NCBI GenBank assembly: GCA_945900945.1
Contig: CAMDKL010000039.1
Span: forward strand, 1 to 41,123
DNA length: 41,123 nt
Source: Pirellula staleyi DSM 6068
Lineage (GTDB): Bacteria > Planctomycetota > Planctomycetia > Pirellulales > Pirellulaceae
Direction: 5' to 3'
The notes beneath the pieces are model-generated. The model ran no database searches, was not told the DNA's origin, and saw nothing but the letters and a program-made list of their open reading frames with translations. Both the position numbers and the translations under genes were made by a program. Every line of letters begins with the position of its first letter. The first letter of the stretch is position 1. Of the stretch, positions 8,696 through 19,600 are shown piece by piece.

Positions 8696-8989
8696 TTACC
8701 GACCGATGCTTGGTGGGTTATTCGCGAAGTAATCGCGGGGGCCACGATTTGTGTAGTACGGATAGGCGGTTTGAGGTGCTTGTACGCCAGAACCGACTTG
8801 TGGATCGGTACGATATTGGCTGTGGGACAGGTGGGCACCGTAGTCGGTACCACCACGCTGCCAAGCGACCCTGCATGGCCGACATCCCAATGTACCGTTG
8901 CAGCTATTGCAGTTATTGTGATGTAGACAGCCACTTGACATGGCCAGAGTGATTCCGAATAGGGCGAGAGAAAGTAGGCCGCGTTTCAT
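8696..8989 (-). CDS. Small Cys-rich lipoprotein, unknown function
   Basis: This 97-residue protein begins MKRGLLSLALFG and has a clean lipoprotein signal: hydrophobic core then SSGC with Cys21 as the lipid site. The mature part opens with His/Asn/Cys-rich sequence including CNSC (27-30) and CRPC (36-39). The rest is Gly/Tyr/Pro-rich and probably disordered, ending in NNPPSIGR. The start at 8989 is fixed by AAGGA eight bases upstream. The frame extends further upstream to 9175, but that part has no signal-like sequence and crosses the ribosome-binding site. I do not recognise a domain. The two CxxC pairs could bind metal or form disulfides (inference). It diverges from the outer-membrane protein gene. 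Confidence 0.75.
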   Translation of the reverse strand: MKRGLLSLALFGITLAMSSGCLHHNNCNSCNGTLGCRPCRVAWQRGGTDYGAHLSHSQYRTDPQVGSGVQAPQTAYPYYTNRGPRDYFANNPPSIGR

Positions 8990-9347
8990 GACTTTGTCCT
9001 TGTAGTGTTTCGCAATGGCTGGCTTGCATGATCCTGACACAGGTTCAAAGGGTCGTTTAACGTCCAGCCCTGCTAGGATCGAAACAATTGGTACTTTAAA
9101 TTCAATCCTCCTAACCCGCGCTGCACAGACCGCCCAGATTACCATCCCCAATATCGTAGCAAACGTCTGTGTCAATCTGCGGAAATTAGGCGAAGGATCC
9201 GATCGTAATGGTTTTTATGCGAATGCCGATTGTGTTCGATCCGATGTTTCTTTTGGGGAATGTGAATTGGATATTCAGGAAGTTCAGCTTCGCACTCCAC
9301 TCGTAAAGCATGTTCAGAACATATGAATTCTTGGGTGGAGAGAAAAC
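8990..9347. other. Divergent intergenic region upstream of lipoprotein and porin-like genes
   Basis: This 358-bp spacer lies between divergent genes and must hold both promoters. I cannot identify convincing -35/-10 pairs. The only clear structure is the interrupted palindrome at 9310-9322. GGAGAG stands just before the ATG of the outer-membrane protein gene and serves as its ribosome-binding site. Confidence 0.5.
9310..9322. promoter_or_regulatory. Short interrupted palindrome, possible operator
   Basis: ATGTTC-A-GAACAT is a perfect 6+1+6 inverted repeat ending 25 bp before the start codon of the outer-membrane protein gene. Its placement in the leader would suit an operator. It is short enough to occur by chance, and the regulator is unknown. 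Confidence 0.25.
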
Positions 9348-10508
9348 ATGGTTAGAAATAGACTTACACAAACCCTCGGAAGTGCGGCGATGTTAGCAAG
9401 TATCAGTCTTAGCTATAATCATCTACTTCCCTCCACGCAAGCAATTGCCGGTGAATCGGATAAACAGGAATTAAAGATCACGGACCTGCCAACAGTATCC
9501 GAACACGAATTTTCCGACGTACAAACGGCTTCCTGCAATTCGGTGACCGCAGGTACGCCAAGCGCATCCTGCGGCGTCCAGCCTTCCAATTGTGAGATCC
9601 TGTGCACGCCGTGGTGGGCACACCGAACTGGCGCTTTTGGCGAAGTGCTCTATCTAAGTGCAGGTAATTCAGACTTGATTTATGCGATCGAGCAAACAGG
9701 TCCTGGTCCAGCCGCTTCGCCTACCGGCCCGCTCGGGATCAGCAACATCGGAGAACATGTCGGCTATCGCGTAGGCTTTTCGCTGGCTAGCACGGACTGC
9801 AGCAGCATCAATGCAAGCTTCACACGCTGGGACGGAGCAACCACCAGCGTATTGAACGCAACCGGCACCAACGTTATCAATTCCCTAGTTTCGCACCCAA
9901 GCGTGGCTACCACAGGTGCGGCCAGTCTACAATCCGTCGCACTTCAGTCGACTACTTTTCAGTTCGCGGACTTAGCCCTTCGGCGGGTCCACAAAGCGAG
10001 CAATTGCGGCGTTTTGAATTGGAATGCCGGTGTTCGTTACGGAAACCTTGAACAAGGACTCTCTGCGGATCAAACGATTTCCGTTGCGACCGGACTAACA
10101 AACGTTACTACCGATATCGATTTTAATGGAATAGGCATACTCGGCGGACTCGATGGAGAACGATTCAACTGTGAAACTGGTTTACTCGTATACGGTCGTG
10201 CGATGGGAAGTTTGCTCGCGGGAAACTGGCAGGCTGACTATCGCCAGACCAATCAGTTCGGCGGTGGAGTGATTGCAAATCACTACGAAGACTTTCGTGT
10301 ATCGCCAGTCGTGGACACAGAACTTGGCGTTGGTTGGCAAAGTTGCAACGGTCGCGTTCGCATCACAACTGGCTACCTATTCAACACTTGGTTCAATGCC
10401 GTTACTAACCGTGACTATATCGAATCGGTCCGTAATGCCAATCTATTGAACTTAGACGACAACTTGACCTTTAGTGGTCTAACGCTTCGCACTGATATTC
10501 GATTTTAA
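9348..10508 (+). CDS. Lpg1974-type (Legionella_OMP-like) outer-membrane beta-barrel protein
   Basis: The 386-residue product has a signal peptide (cleavage near TQAIAG, residues 31-36), then a Cys-containing linker (about 60-85) and a beta-rich domain. The body alternates long strands and loops, for example GAFGEVLYLS, VGYRVGFSLA, FADLALRRVH and GVLNWNAGVRYG. It ends in LTLRTDIRF, with the terminal Phe typical of outer-membrane barrels handled by the Bam machinery. The pattern matches planctomycete members of the Lpg1974 pore-forming family (related to Legionella MOMP). Cys residues occur in pairs and may form disulfides. It probably forms a pore or structural protein of the outer membrane. 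It has its own transcription unit between a divergent spacer and a strong terminator. Confidence 0.75.
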   Translation: MVRNRLTQTLGSAAMLASISLSYNHLLPSTQAIAGESDKQELKITDLPTVSEHEFSDVQTASCNSVTAGTPSASCGVQPSNCEILCTPWWAHRTGAFGEVLYLSAGNSDLIYAIEQTGPGPAASPTGPLGISNIGEHVGYRVGFSLASTDCSSINASFTRWDGATTSVLNATGTNVINSLVSHPSVATTGAASLQSVALQSTTFQFADLALRRVHKASNCGVLNWNAGVRYGNLEQGLSADQTISVATGLTNVTTDIDFNGIGILGGLDGERFNCETGLLVYGRAMGSLLAGNWQADYRQTNQFGGGVIANHYEDFRVSPVVDTELGVGWQSCNGRVRITTGYLFNTWFNAVTNRDYIESVRNANLLNLDDNLTFSGLTLRTDIRF

Positions 10509-10585
10509 GCAAAATGTTTAGGGCTAAGACATTGCATGTGAACCGGCGGGCGCTAGCCCCGGGCCTGATTTCGCGGCAAAAACAA

Positions 10586-10627
10586 AAACAGCGAGAGGCA
10601 GGTTTTGCGTCCTGCCTCTCGCTGTTT
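10586..10627. terminator. Perfect 17-bp stem bidirectional terminator
   Basis: The left arm 10586-10602 (AAACAGCGAGAGGCAGG) is the exact reverse complement of the right arm 10611-10627, with an 8-base loop (10603-10610). The arms end in AAA/TTT, so on both strands a G+C-rich stem runs into a short T-run. It lies between the convergent outer-membrane protein gene (stop 10508) and the giant gene (stop 10664) and should terminate both. Confidence 0.85.
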
Positions 10628-10663
10628 AATTACGATCGCGGAGCGATCGTCCACTCAATAAGT

Positions 10664-13600
10664 CTATCGACGCTTCCTCTTGAAGCCATCGCTTTCTATA
10701 TCTGCACCCAGCTGAGCAAAGAAGTCATCTGTTGCACGATTTTGGTCGCTGCCAGCTCCAACTGGCGAACCATCCGCTTCGCCCTCGCCCGAACCGTTGT
10801 TGCGGTTCAAGTAGTTGATGATCGTGAGCGCATCCAATGGACTAATCGTACGGTCATTGTCTGGATCTGCCTTCTGTTGACCGATCATGTAATATGTCCG
10901 AACCGGATCGCTCGATGGGAACTTGGGATAGTTGTTCAAGACGTTGATGACAATCAAAACGTCGAGCGGGCTGATTGAACCGTCTGCGTCCACATCGTAT
11001 GGCGATCGTGTGTTGTGCAGCGGATTGCTATCGACAGCATTTCCAATCGGTGGATCAAAGTTTCCAAAGATAGGCAAGCCAAAGTCGTCGCCGAACTCAG
11101 CAAACAGATCGTTTCCGAGCGGATCTGGACTAAAGGAATCGAAGACCAAGGCTGGATTGGGACTGGCTCTGTCCGAGACCCAGAGGAAGTACTCGCCCGA
11201 GTTTTGAGGTAGTGTTCCTTGCCGATCCTTGACCCACAAACCGATGTCGTCAATGCCGTCCAAATTCAAGTCACCCGCAACTGGCCGATCGGTAAATCCA
11301 CTCAAGCCGACGAATCGTCCGATGTCGTCTGCAACTCTCCATGTGAAGTCTGCTATTCCATCGCGATTTGTGTCGAACGCAAACGTGTTTGTGGCGTTGT
11401 TGAATGCCGCGAGGTCATCCTTTCCATCACCGGTAAAGTCACCTACGATCGGTAATCCGTTGAAATTCGACGCGATACGCTCGCCCACGTCAATCTGGTT
11501 GTTGCCGTTGGTGTCAAGGTACCAGAATGAGCCGTCGAACAATCCGATTTCATCACCAGGATGTGCCGCATTGAAATTACCTGCCACAGGAATTCCATTG
11601 ACCTGATACTCGGCAGGCATCATGGAACTAAAGTCAGCCACGCCATCATCATTGGTATCCAATGCAAAGCTGTAGGTACCAGCAAACTTGCCGTAAGCCC
11701 CAAGCTTGTCAAATCCACTTGCGGTTGCTGCCCCAGCCGGTGCAAAGTTGCCAGCAAAGTGTGCGTCGACAAGCTGTCCAAATTGGAAGACCAAGTCGCG
11801 ATTGGTTGCGTCGCGGTCTTTGCCTTCCGGGTCCCAGACATAGTTACCGTTAATGTCAACGTACACGATGCCCTCGCTCACGACTCCGACTTCTGGCCGA
11901 CTATCCACTGTAAACCGAGCCACAAAATCTCCGCCAGGCTGCCCATCGCCGGTTGGGAAACTCGGTGTTGCGGTAGGCTCGGCCGCATTGCTCTCACCGT
12001 CGAGCTTGTTGCCAGCGGGATCAACAACCGTGTCCAGGACGGTCAGCGTGTACCGATCGTCAGGCAGTGGTTTGAAGAACGTGAGAAAGACGCTTCCAGT
12101 GGCAGGAGTGCCATTCGAAGTATTACCGATGAACGTAATCGATTTGATGGCAATGATACCGTTGTGGTCGCCTCGCAAGATAAACTTGCCCGGCGTGACC
12201 TCCACTGTGACCTCCACTGTGGGGTCCACTGTGGGGTCCACTGTGGGGTCCACTGCCGAATAGAGAAAATTTGGATCTACATTGCTTCGGTTAGGGAAAT
12301 CGCGTCCATTGATCGTCAAACTATTGACGGCTGGAGTTGGCCCTTGAAGAGCGTTGCCCGGCTTGAGTCCAAACAAATTGTAAGCTGGAGAACCGGTAAT
12401 CTGAACACCGGTGATCTGCGGTCCAGCTGTGTCCAAGAACATATTCAGTACGTCTGCTGTCGCATCGGTAGTCGTGTTGCCAGCTACGTCTTCGCCGGTG
12501 GAATAAATGACTCGCAAGCCATCCTTGGTGAAACCGAGTGCTGGATTGTTCAGATCCAACGGAGTGGTATAGCTCCATTGTCCACCAGGGAACTGATTAG
12601 TGCCATCCAAAGGCGTCGCCGTCGTCAAACCGAGGAATAGGTCAGGTGTCGCTCCGGTTGACTGCAGACCAGATACACCATTGGACTCGACGTACAATCG
12701 CACTATGGTATCAGCCTCAGCCCGTCCATAGAAACCAGGTCGCGTGTTAGTCGTTACCCGATCTGCAAAGGTGGCTGGATTGCCGACCACACCTGTATCG
12801 CTCGCGGCATTCAAACCTTGCGTCGAATCGGCAAGACTGATCTGACCGAAGAAGGCTGGAGGGTTGACCGTATCGACAACAATCTCAAGGGTAACACTGC
12901 GATCACCGAAACCAGTTTGTTTCGGCGTTGCGGGATCCACCATCTGTACCCGTGCGGTCAGGAAGTGCGAGCCGTCCGTCAACACTGGAGTCGTGAACTG
13001 GTAGACACCGGCCGAAACAAAGGTAGCAAAGCCGATCGGAGTCTGTGGTGGCGTACCCGTTTGAGTTCCTGGAGCCGGTGAAGTACCTTCATCGAAGATC
13101 GCAATGCGATAGCCAGCAGTGCCTGCCGCCGCTTGGAACGGAATCGGAATCACTTCATCAGGCGGGGCGCCAGCGGCGTTGTTGCCAGGAAGATCATTTA
13201 GGAAAATCGCATCATCGAGTCGGAACACCAAGGTCGGTGTATTGTCGCGAGTGATGTTGTCGAATTGGCTGCGACCTGTGTCACTGTTGGCTGGAGGTGG
13301 ATCGCCCACAGGATTGTCGAGCAGTTCCATGTCGCGCGGTGTTGGCGGTACGTAGTTGGCGACGGTGATATTATACGTATTAATCGCATTGCCGTTTGCA
13401 AAGACTCTTAGATAGTAAGTCTGACCAGCAATCGCTGGAATGCGAATACGTTCGTCGTTAGAGCTGTCATTGACACCAAAACCTGCAACGACGTTACCAG
13501 CGGTATCGGTCACTGCGATATCCAGATTGCCAGCGTTTGGCAATCCAGGTCGGCCGCTTGGTACCGTTGCAACTTGACGGAAGTAGACTTGGAAGTCGAG

Positions 13601-16600
13601 CACACCGGTCTTCTCTGCGACGACGCGATACCAATCCTCATCGGCAGGGAAACCGAAAGCGGGATCCAGTCCTGGATTGATTGTCGGATCCACGTTGATA
13701 GCTGAATTGGCACCTAGGTAGGTTGCCAACGTTCGGGCATCATTGAACTCGAATGGATCATGTTTGAATACGACGATGTCTCCACCGGCACCTGCAATCG
13801 GTTGGACAATTTCGACATCTGAGAAGTTAACGATCAATGGTTCCGCGTTGCCAGGCCCGATGGCCATCGCACCGCTATCATTGGTGGTCCCGCGTTCGTA
13901 AAGAATCAAATCGCCGGTACCCAGATCCACGACACCGAGCCGGTCGCCAGTAGAACCAGCACCACCATCGACATCCACTCGCAGGCTGTTTACGTTCGCA
14001 TCCGTACCAAGCGAATCAGACCATTGGACACGAATCGTATCGTTGCCAGCGTCGGCTACGACCGAGACTCGCTCAACAGTGCGAGTACCATCGACAAGCG
14101 CCAGCGTATCGGTTTCAGCAACACCGTTGACGGTTTCGACCAGAGTGACATTCGCGGTCTGAGAAATGTCGATGACATCATTGCCAGGTGTACCGCGAAC
14201 TAGGATTGTGTCGAAGCCGGTACCACCGTCGAAGGTATCTAGACCCGCTCCACCAATCATCGTGTCATCCCCCTCGTTGCCAAAGAGCAGATCGGCTCCT
14301 AAGCCACCCTCGAGGAAATCGTTGCCAATGCCACCGATGAGAATCGCATCTGCGGACAAGCTGTCATTGCCAGCACCGCCTGCGAAGGTGATTCCGATAA
14401 TTGCTTCTACTGCGCCGGTGCTGTTAATTGCCTTGATCGAATCGTTGCCTTCGTTACCTCGAATCGTCAGCCGGTCTGCAGTGTCTGCTCCGAGGATGCG
14501 AATTGCATATGGCAGGCCGGCAACACGCAGCGTCTTGGTAATCGTGCTTTCCTCGGTAACGGTCAGGTTGTCGTCGGTCGGGCGACCATCGATAAAGACG
14601 TTGTCAGGAGCATCGGCGGCTTCTGTAATGTTGACCACGCGAACTTCGGTGGTCGAAAGATCGCTCAAGCTGGCTGTCGGATCAACGTAGGGACTGGTCG
14701 GAGCGACACCGTTGCCCGAGTCGCCATTGTTGGCACGTCCGACAACATAAGCGTCAGCACCGGCATTGCCCGTTACGTTGATCGTATCGATGCCAGCCAT
14801 GTCGATGGTGATGGTACCCGTACTTCGGAACAAGATGGCTCGGGACGGATCGCTGAGTTTAGCAAAGACGTTGAAGACCTCTGCACCCGCACCGCCAAAG
14901 AACGAGAGCACGTCGGCATCTCCTGCACCACCCTCGATCGTGTCGCTACCGTCACCTGGTTCCCAAATAAAGGTGTCGGAACCTTCACCGCCATTGAACA
15001 AGTCATTGCCAGCGTCGTCCGCAACCGCATTCGGAGCAGCCGATGAATTTCCGAAGATGTCGTTGCCCGCTTCACCGTAGATTTGGTCTACGCCGCCAGC
15101 ACCGATGAGAACGTCGTTGCCTGATCCACCATAGATCAAATCGGGGTTCGGGCTGCCGATGATAGTATCATCGCCGTCGCCACCGTAGATAACAGGATCC
15201 GCCGGATCGACGGCAACACCAGACAAGTTGGCAGCGTCGTTACCCGCTCCCAGGTTGACGACTTTCTTGAGTCCGGCAACCGCGAGCGTTAGGGTGACAT
15301 TGTCGTTGCCATACAAGGTATTGATATCGACTTGATCTATGCCCGCACCCAGAGTCACCGCACCACCGAGGGTCACCGTGTTGGCAGTCGAAGTAACCGT
15401 GTCAGGCCCGGCGGTGCCATTGATTTCCAACCGATCGAAGCCACCGGATCCAGGATTGACGGTAACATTATCGAACGATTGGAAAATAAAATGTGGACTT
15501 GCACCCGAAGCAAACGATCCAGTGCCAATGCCTGTTGGGTTGATGACCGTCGTGTCATCAAGGGCAGTCCCGTTGATGGTCAAATTGTCGTCGATTGCCG
15601 GAGCACCTTCGCCATTGACCTGAATCAACGCAACCCCACCCGCTGATGATATGTAGTTGAATCGCGCTGGTGGGCAATTGAACACAAACGATCCAAACGT
15701 GATCAACGAATCGGCACCGGCTGCATCGTAGGTTCCGTTCGCATTCTTGTCGATGACCAGATTGCCGGTGTCGTTTCCGGTGGGATTGAAGACGATGTCA
15801 TCGAATCCATTGAGGCCGTTTGGGGTCTCAAGAACTAGTCGGTCTGCTTCTAGTGGAGCGCCAATCGATGGCGAGCCACCAGCCACGCGAACATTCACAT
15901 CCCAAGCAGCTTCGTTAGGGGCGGCGGTGCGTATGACAATATCGTCGTCACCCGCCATGACATCGATGAACAGGTCCGCTTGATTGAGCATGAGCACATT
16001 TGGACCGTTATTGATCGAGAACGTAAAGTCCTGAACACCATCCGCACCAGGTGTGGTCGAAGCGTCGCGAGCGATGACGGTGATATCATCATCTCCGTTA
16101 GTTCCGACGATCAAGAATGGGCAACCGACGATAGCAGCAATCGTCAGCGACTCGATGTGGTCAAAGCTAACGGTTCCACCGCCAGTCAGGACTCCACCCT
16201 CGTCATTTTCGGGGCCAGGGAAGAATCCAACGCCGCCGTTGACGATCAACTGGTCGCCAGGCAAGATGCCAATCGGGTCACCACCATCAATGAAGATTTG
16301 GATTGCACCCGGGGTTACCGTGAAAGTGTCGCTTCCTTGTCTACCGAATACGGACAAGGCTTCTGCACCGATGTAGTTGACTGTCTCCAGGGCACCGACC
16401 GTCACCAAGGCATCGGTAATAGTAATGGCTTCTCCAGCCACCGAGCCAATCACCGCCAGCTCATCGTTTCCGGCGAGCAGATCGACGTTGAGCTTGTCAA
16501 CTTGCGATCCGTTAACAATCGGAGTTGATCCAATGGCTGGATTCGTTTTGGTCAATCGGAAGCTTGCAGCGTTGGTTCCGGTCGGATTCGCTTCGAGCGT

Positions 16601-19600
16601 ATCGTCGCTGCCAGATGCTTGAATGGTCAAGTTTGCATTGTTCACGTCTGCGTTAACGATCTCAATACCAGAGTAAAAAACTGGGGCAAACCCTGTTTCC
16701 ACAATACTTGAAACGCCGAAGTTCAATGTCACGTCGGCACCGGCACTTCTGAAGTTCAACACGTCGCTGGCCGATGGATTGCCACCATCCACCAGTACCC
16801 CGCCGACGAACGGATGATTGCCGTTGACGAAAAAGGTGTCGTCTTCGTCGAGTCCAGACATTTGCAAACCGCCGACTCCAGGCGTTTGGATGATAAACGA
16901 CAGAAGAGTTATGAAGCCTGCGGTGGTGTTGTAGCCATATCGAACATTCCCGGCGGCATTGAACAACCCGAAAGTATCCGAGAGTTTGGTCCCTATGAGG
17001 GTCAACGCATCGCTGCGGGTCCCTGATGCGTCGGCAAACACGACTGCAGAGGTCAATCCATCCAAACCTTCCCAACAAATCGGCAACCGCACGTCGCCGG
17101 TTGCACCACTGGTGATGGAGACTGCGCCCTCGCCTGAGTTCAGGGTCGGCGTCGCTGCAATGACGTCCAACCCGGCTGGAGTCGTAAGGGTTAGCGTATC
17201 GCCCCCTTCTTGACCGTTGTAATGCAGTTCTTCGGTCGTCGCAACGTTGATTACCGGACCCAATCCGGTGATGCGCGCGCCATCGGCGGAGAGTATGTCG
17301 ATTACCACATTATTTGCCGCGGCGGTACCGTTCACTATCACGGTATCGCTCAACGTTGGATCCCCACCATTGACGGTGATGGCGGTTAGGCCAGTTGGTG
17401 TGCTCGGGTTATTGAGATTGATTGTGTCGCCGCCAGACAGAGCATTGATCGTCAGCGTCGTCTTGTTCGAGAACTCAATGGTTTCGAAGCCATCGATCGA
17501 GACCAAACCGTTGGCCGCGACACTACCTTGGGTGTAGTTGATGGCGTTGTCGTAATTGGTCGCCACCACGACGAGTGGGCCAGCGACGAGGTCGATGACT
17601 GGCTCGAGTGCGTTGAAGCGGACGATCTGAGTGACCCCGTCGATCACGACTGTGCTTGTGCCTTGGTCGATGTTCGGGCCAACCGCGTAAGTATCCGACG
17701 TTGCCGTTCCGCCCGTAAGAGTCAACGTGTCAGCGTTGTTGCCACCGTCGTAGTTGATTGCGATTGGGATAGCACCGTTGGTGCTATCGACGGTGAGTCC
17801 GTCGTTACCAGCTAAGCTCTGCACACGGATCTGTTCGATACCGGACGTGGCGATGGGGCCGCCAATGAAGCTGGCATACGTAGTGACGAGGCCGTTGATG
17901 TTGACGAGCAGTTGACCGGTAGCGCTCAAGGACAGATTGAAGACGTCCGCGCCATCGGTACCCGTCACAAGAATCGTGTCCCCAATAGAGGATCCAGCAC
18001 CACCACCGATATTGTCGCTGCCGCCATTGCCAACAAACGTATCGTCGCCAGCACCGCCATCTATTGTTTGATTGCCAGCGCCACCGACGAGCGTGTCATC
18101 ACTATCGTTACCATTCAGATTGGCGACGTTGCCAGTCAGCAAATCGTTGCCCAATCCACCGTTGAGAGTCAAGGTGGAGAACGCTTCGACACCCGCAGTG
18201 GCGGTGATCTTATCGTCACCGTCGTTGCCGTTGACCGTGAGCGTGTCTGCTAACGCCGCGTTCGTCAGATTGACGTTGTATCGCAGACCTTGGATGCGAA
18301 CAGAGCCAGCAGCGGCTCCGTTGCTGATGCTGATATTGTCAGCCACATCGCGTCCTTGAACTGTCACATTGTCGGCGGCAACGGCGACACTCAGTACCAA
18401 GTTGATCGAGACAACTTCGGTCGCAAAGAGGTCTTCGACGGTGAATGTATCGCCGCCCCCTTGACCGTCAGCGACAACATCTTCGATGCCATGGTTGTCG
18501 ATGGTCACTGCGCCGATCAGGGCGTTGAAGTGCGTTGGCGTTCCACCTTGACGGAGGATGAATGCGTTGGCTGCTGCGTTGCCGAAGAAGCGGAAGATGT
18601 CGGCCGCATCGCCGCCACCGTTGTTCACGTCGGCACCGTCGCCTGGTTCCCAAACGAAGTTATCGAAGCCTTCACCGCCCAAGGCTTGGTCATTACCAGC
18701 GTCGTCCGCCACGCCGTCGGGCGTAAGCGTCAGGTTGCCGAAGGTATCGTTACCTTCTTCGCCATACTCGAAGTCGTTACCCGCGCCACCGACGAGGAGG
18801 TCGTTGCCGGCTCCACCGTAGATGCTGTCGACTTGCGGGCTGCCGACGATGGTGTCATTGCCGTCACCACCGAATACAGTCGAGGTTACGGTGATACCAG
18901 ACAGATTGATGTTGTCGTTGTTGTCCAGGGTGCTGATCGTGACCGCGTCGATGCCCGTACCGAGGGTTATGATGGCCAACGGGCCTGTCGTGTTAATGGT
19001 GATCGCATTGGCTGCGGAAGTGACGGTGTCCGTGCCCGCAGAACCGAGTAGGTTCACGACATCCACGCCACTGCCACCGCCGTTCACTGCGATACGGGCC
19101 GATCGGATGGTGTCAAAATCGGGGCTGGAAAACGAGCGAAAGTTCCCCTTGAGGCTATTCGCATCGTAGGTCAGAGAGTCGTTCGTGAGGGTGCCATTGA
19201 TGGTCACGACATCGACTGCCGCGATATCATTGCCGTCGTATACCACATGCTCAGTCGTGGCAAAATTGACCACCGCGCCGAGCCCAGTCAACGAACCCGA
19301 GCTGATACCGGTCGGCGTGAAGGCCACCGTGTCCACTCCCGCAGAGCCGGAGATGATCAGCGTATCACTCGCGGTCGGATCGCCACCTGCGACGTTGATG
19401 GTTGTGACGCCAACCAAGCCGACTGGAGATACACTGAACTTGTCATCGCCGAATCGTCCATTGAGGTTGACCGTACCGAAGCTGCTTAGTGAAATCACCG
19501 ATTGGCCGTTTAGCCAAATGCGATTGGCTCCACCCAGGAATTGCAATGCAATCGTGTCATGGCCATGCGTACCGTTGGCGGTCAGCGTGTCACCAGCGGC

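Noticed and set aside
8990-9175. Upstream extension of the small lipoprotein to 9175
   Set aside because: A good ribosome-binding site and a textbook lipoprotein signal start at 8989; the extension would bury the signal peptide internally.
12196-12255. CRISPR-like tandem repeats
   Set aside because: Units are only 12 bp, contiguous without spacers, in frame within a coding gene.
11561-12640. 359-codon open frame on the plus strand inside the giant gene
   Set aside because: It is antisense to a region with clear Ig-like and FG-GAP-like protein sequence; its own translation has no domain and is an artefact of codon bias, as are other long plus-strand frames between 14166 and 22408.
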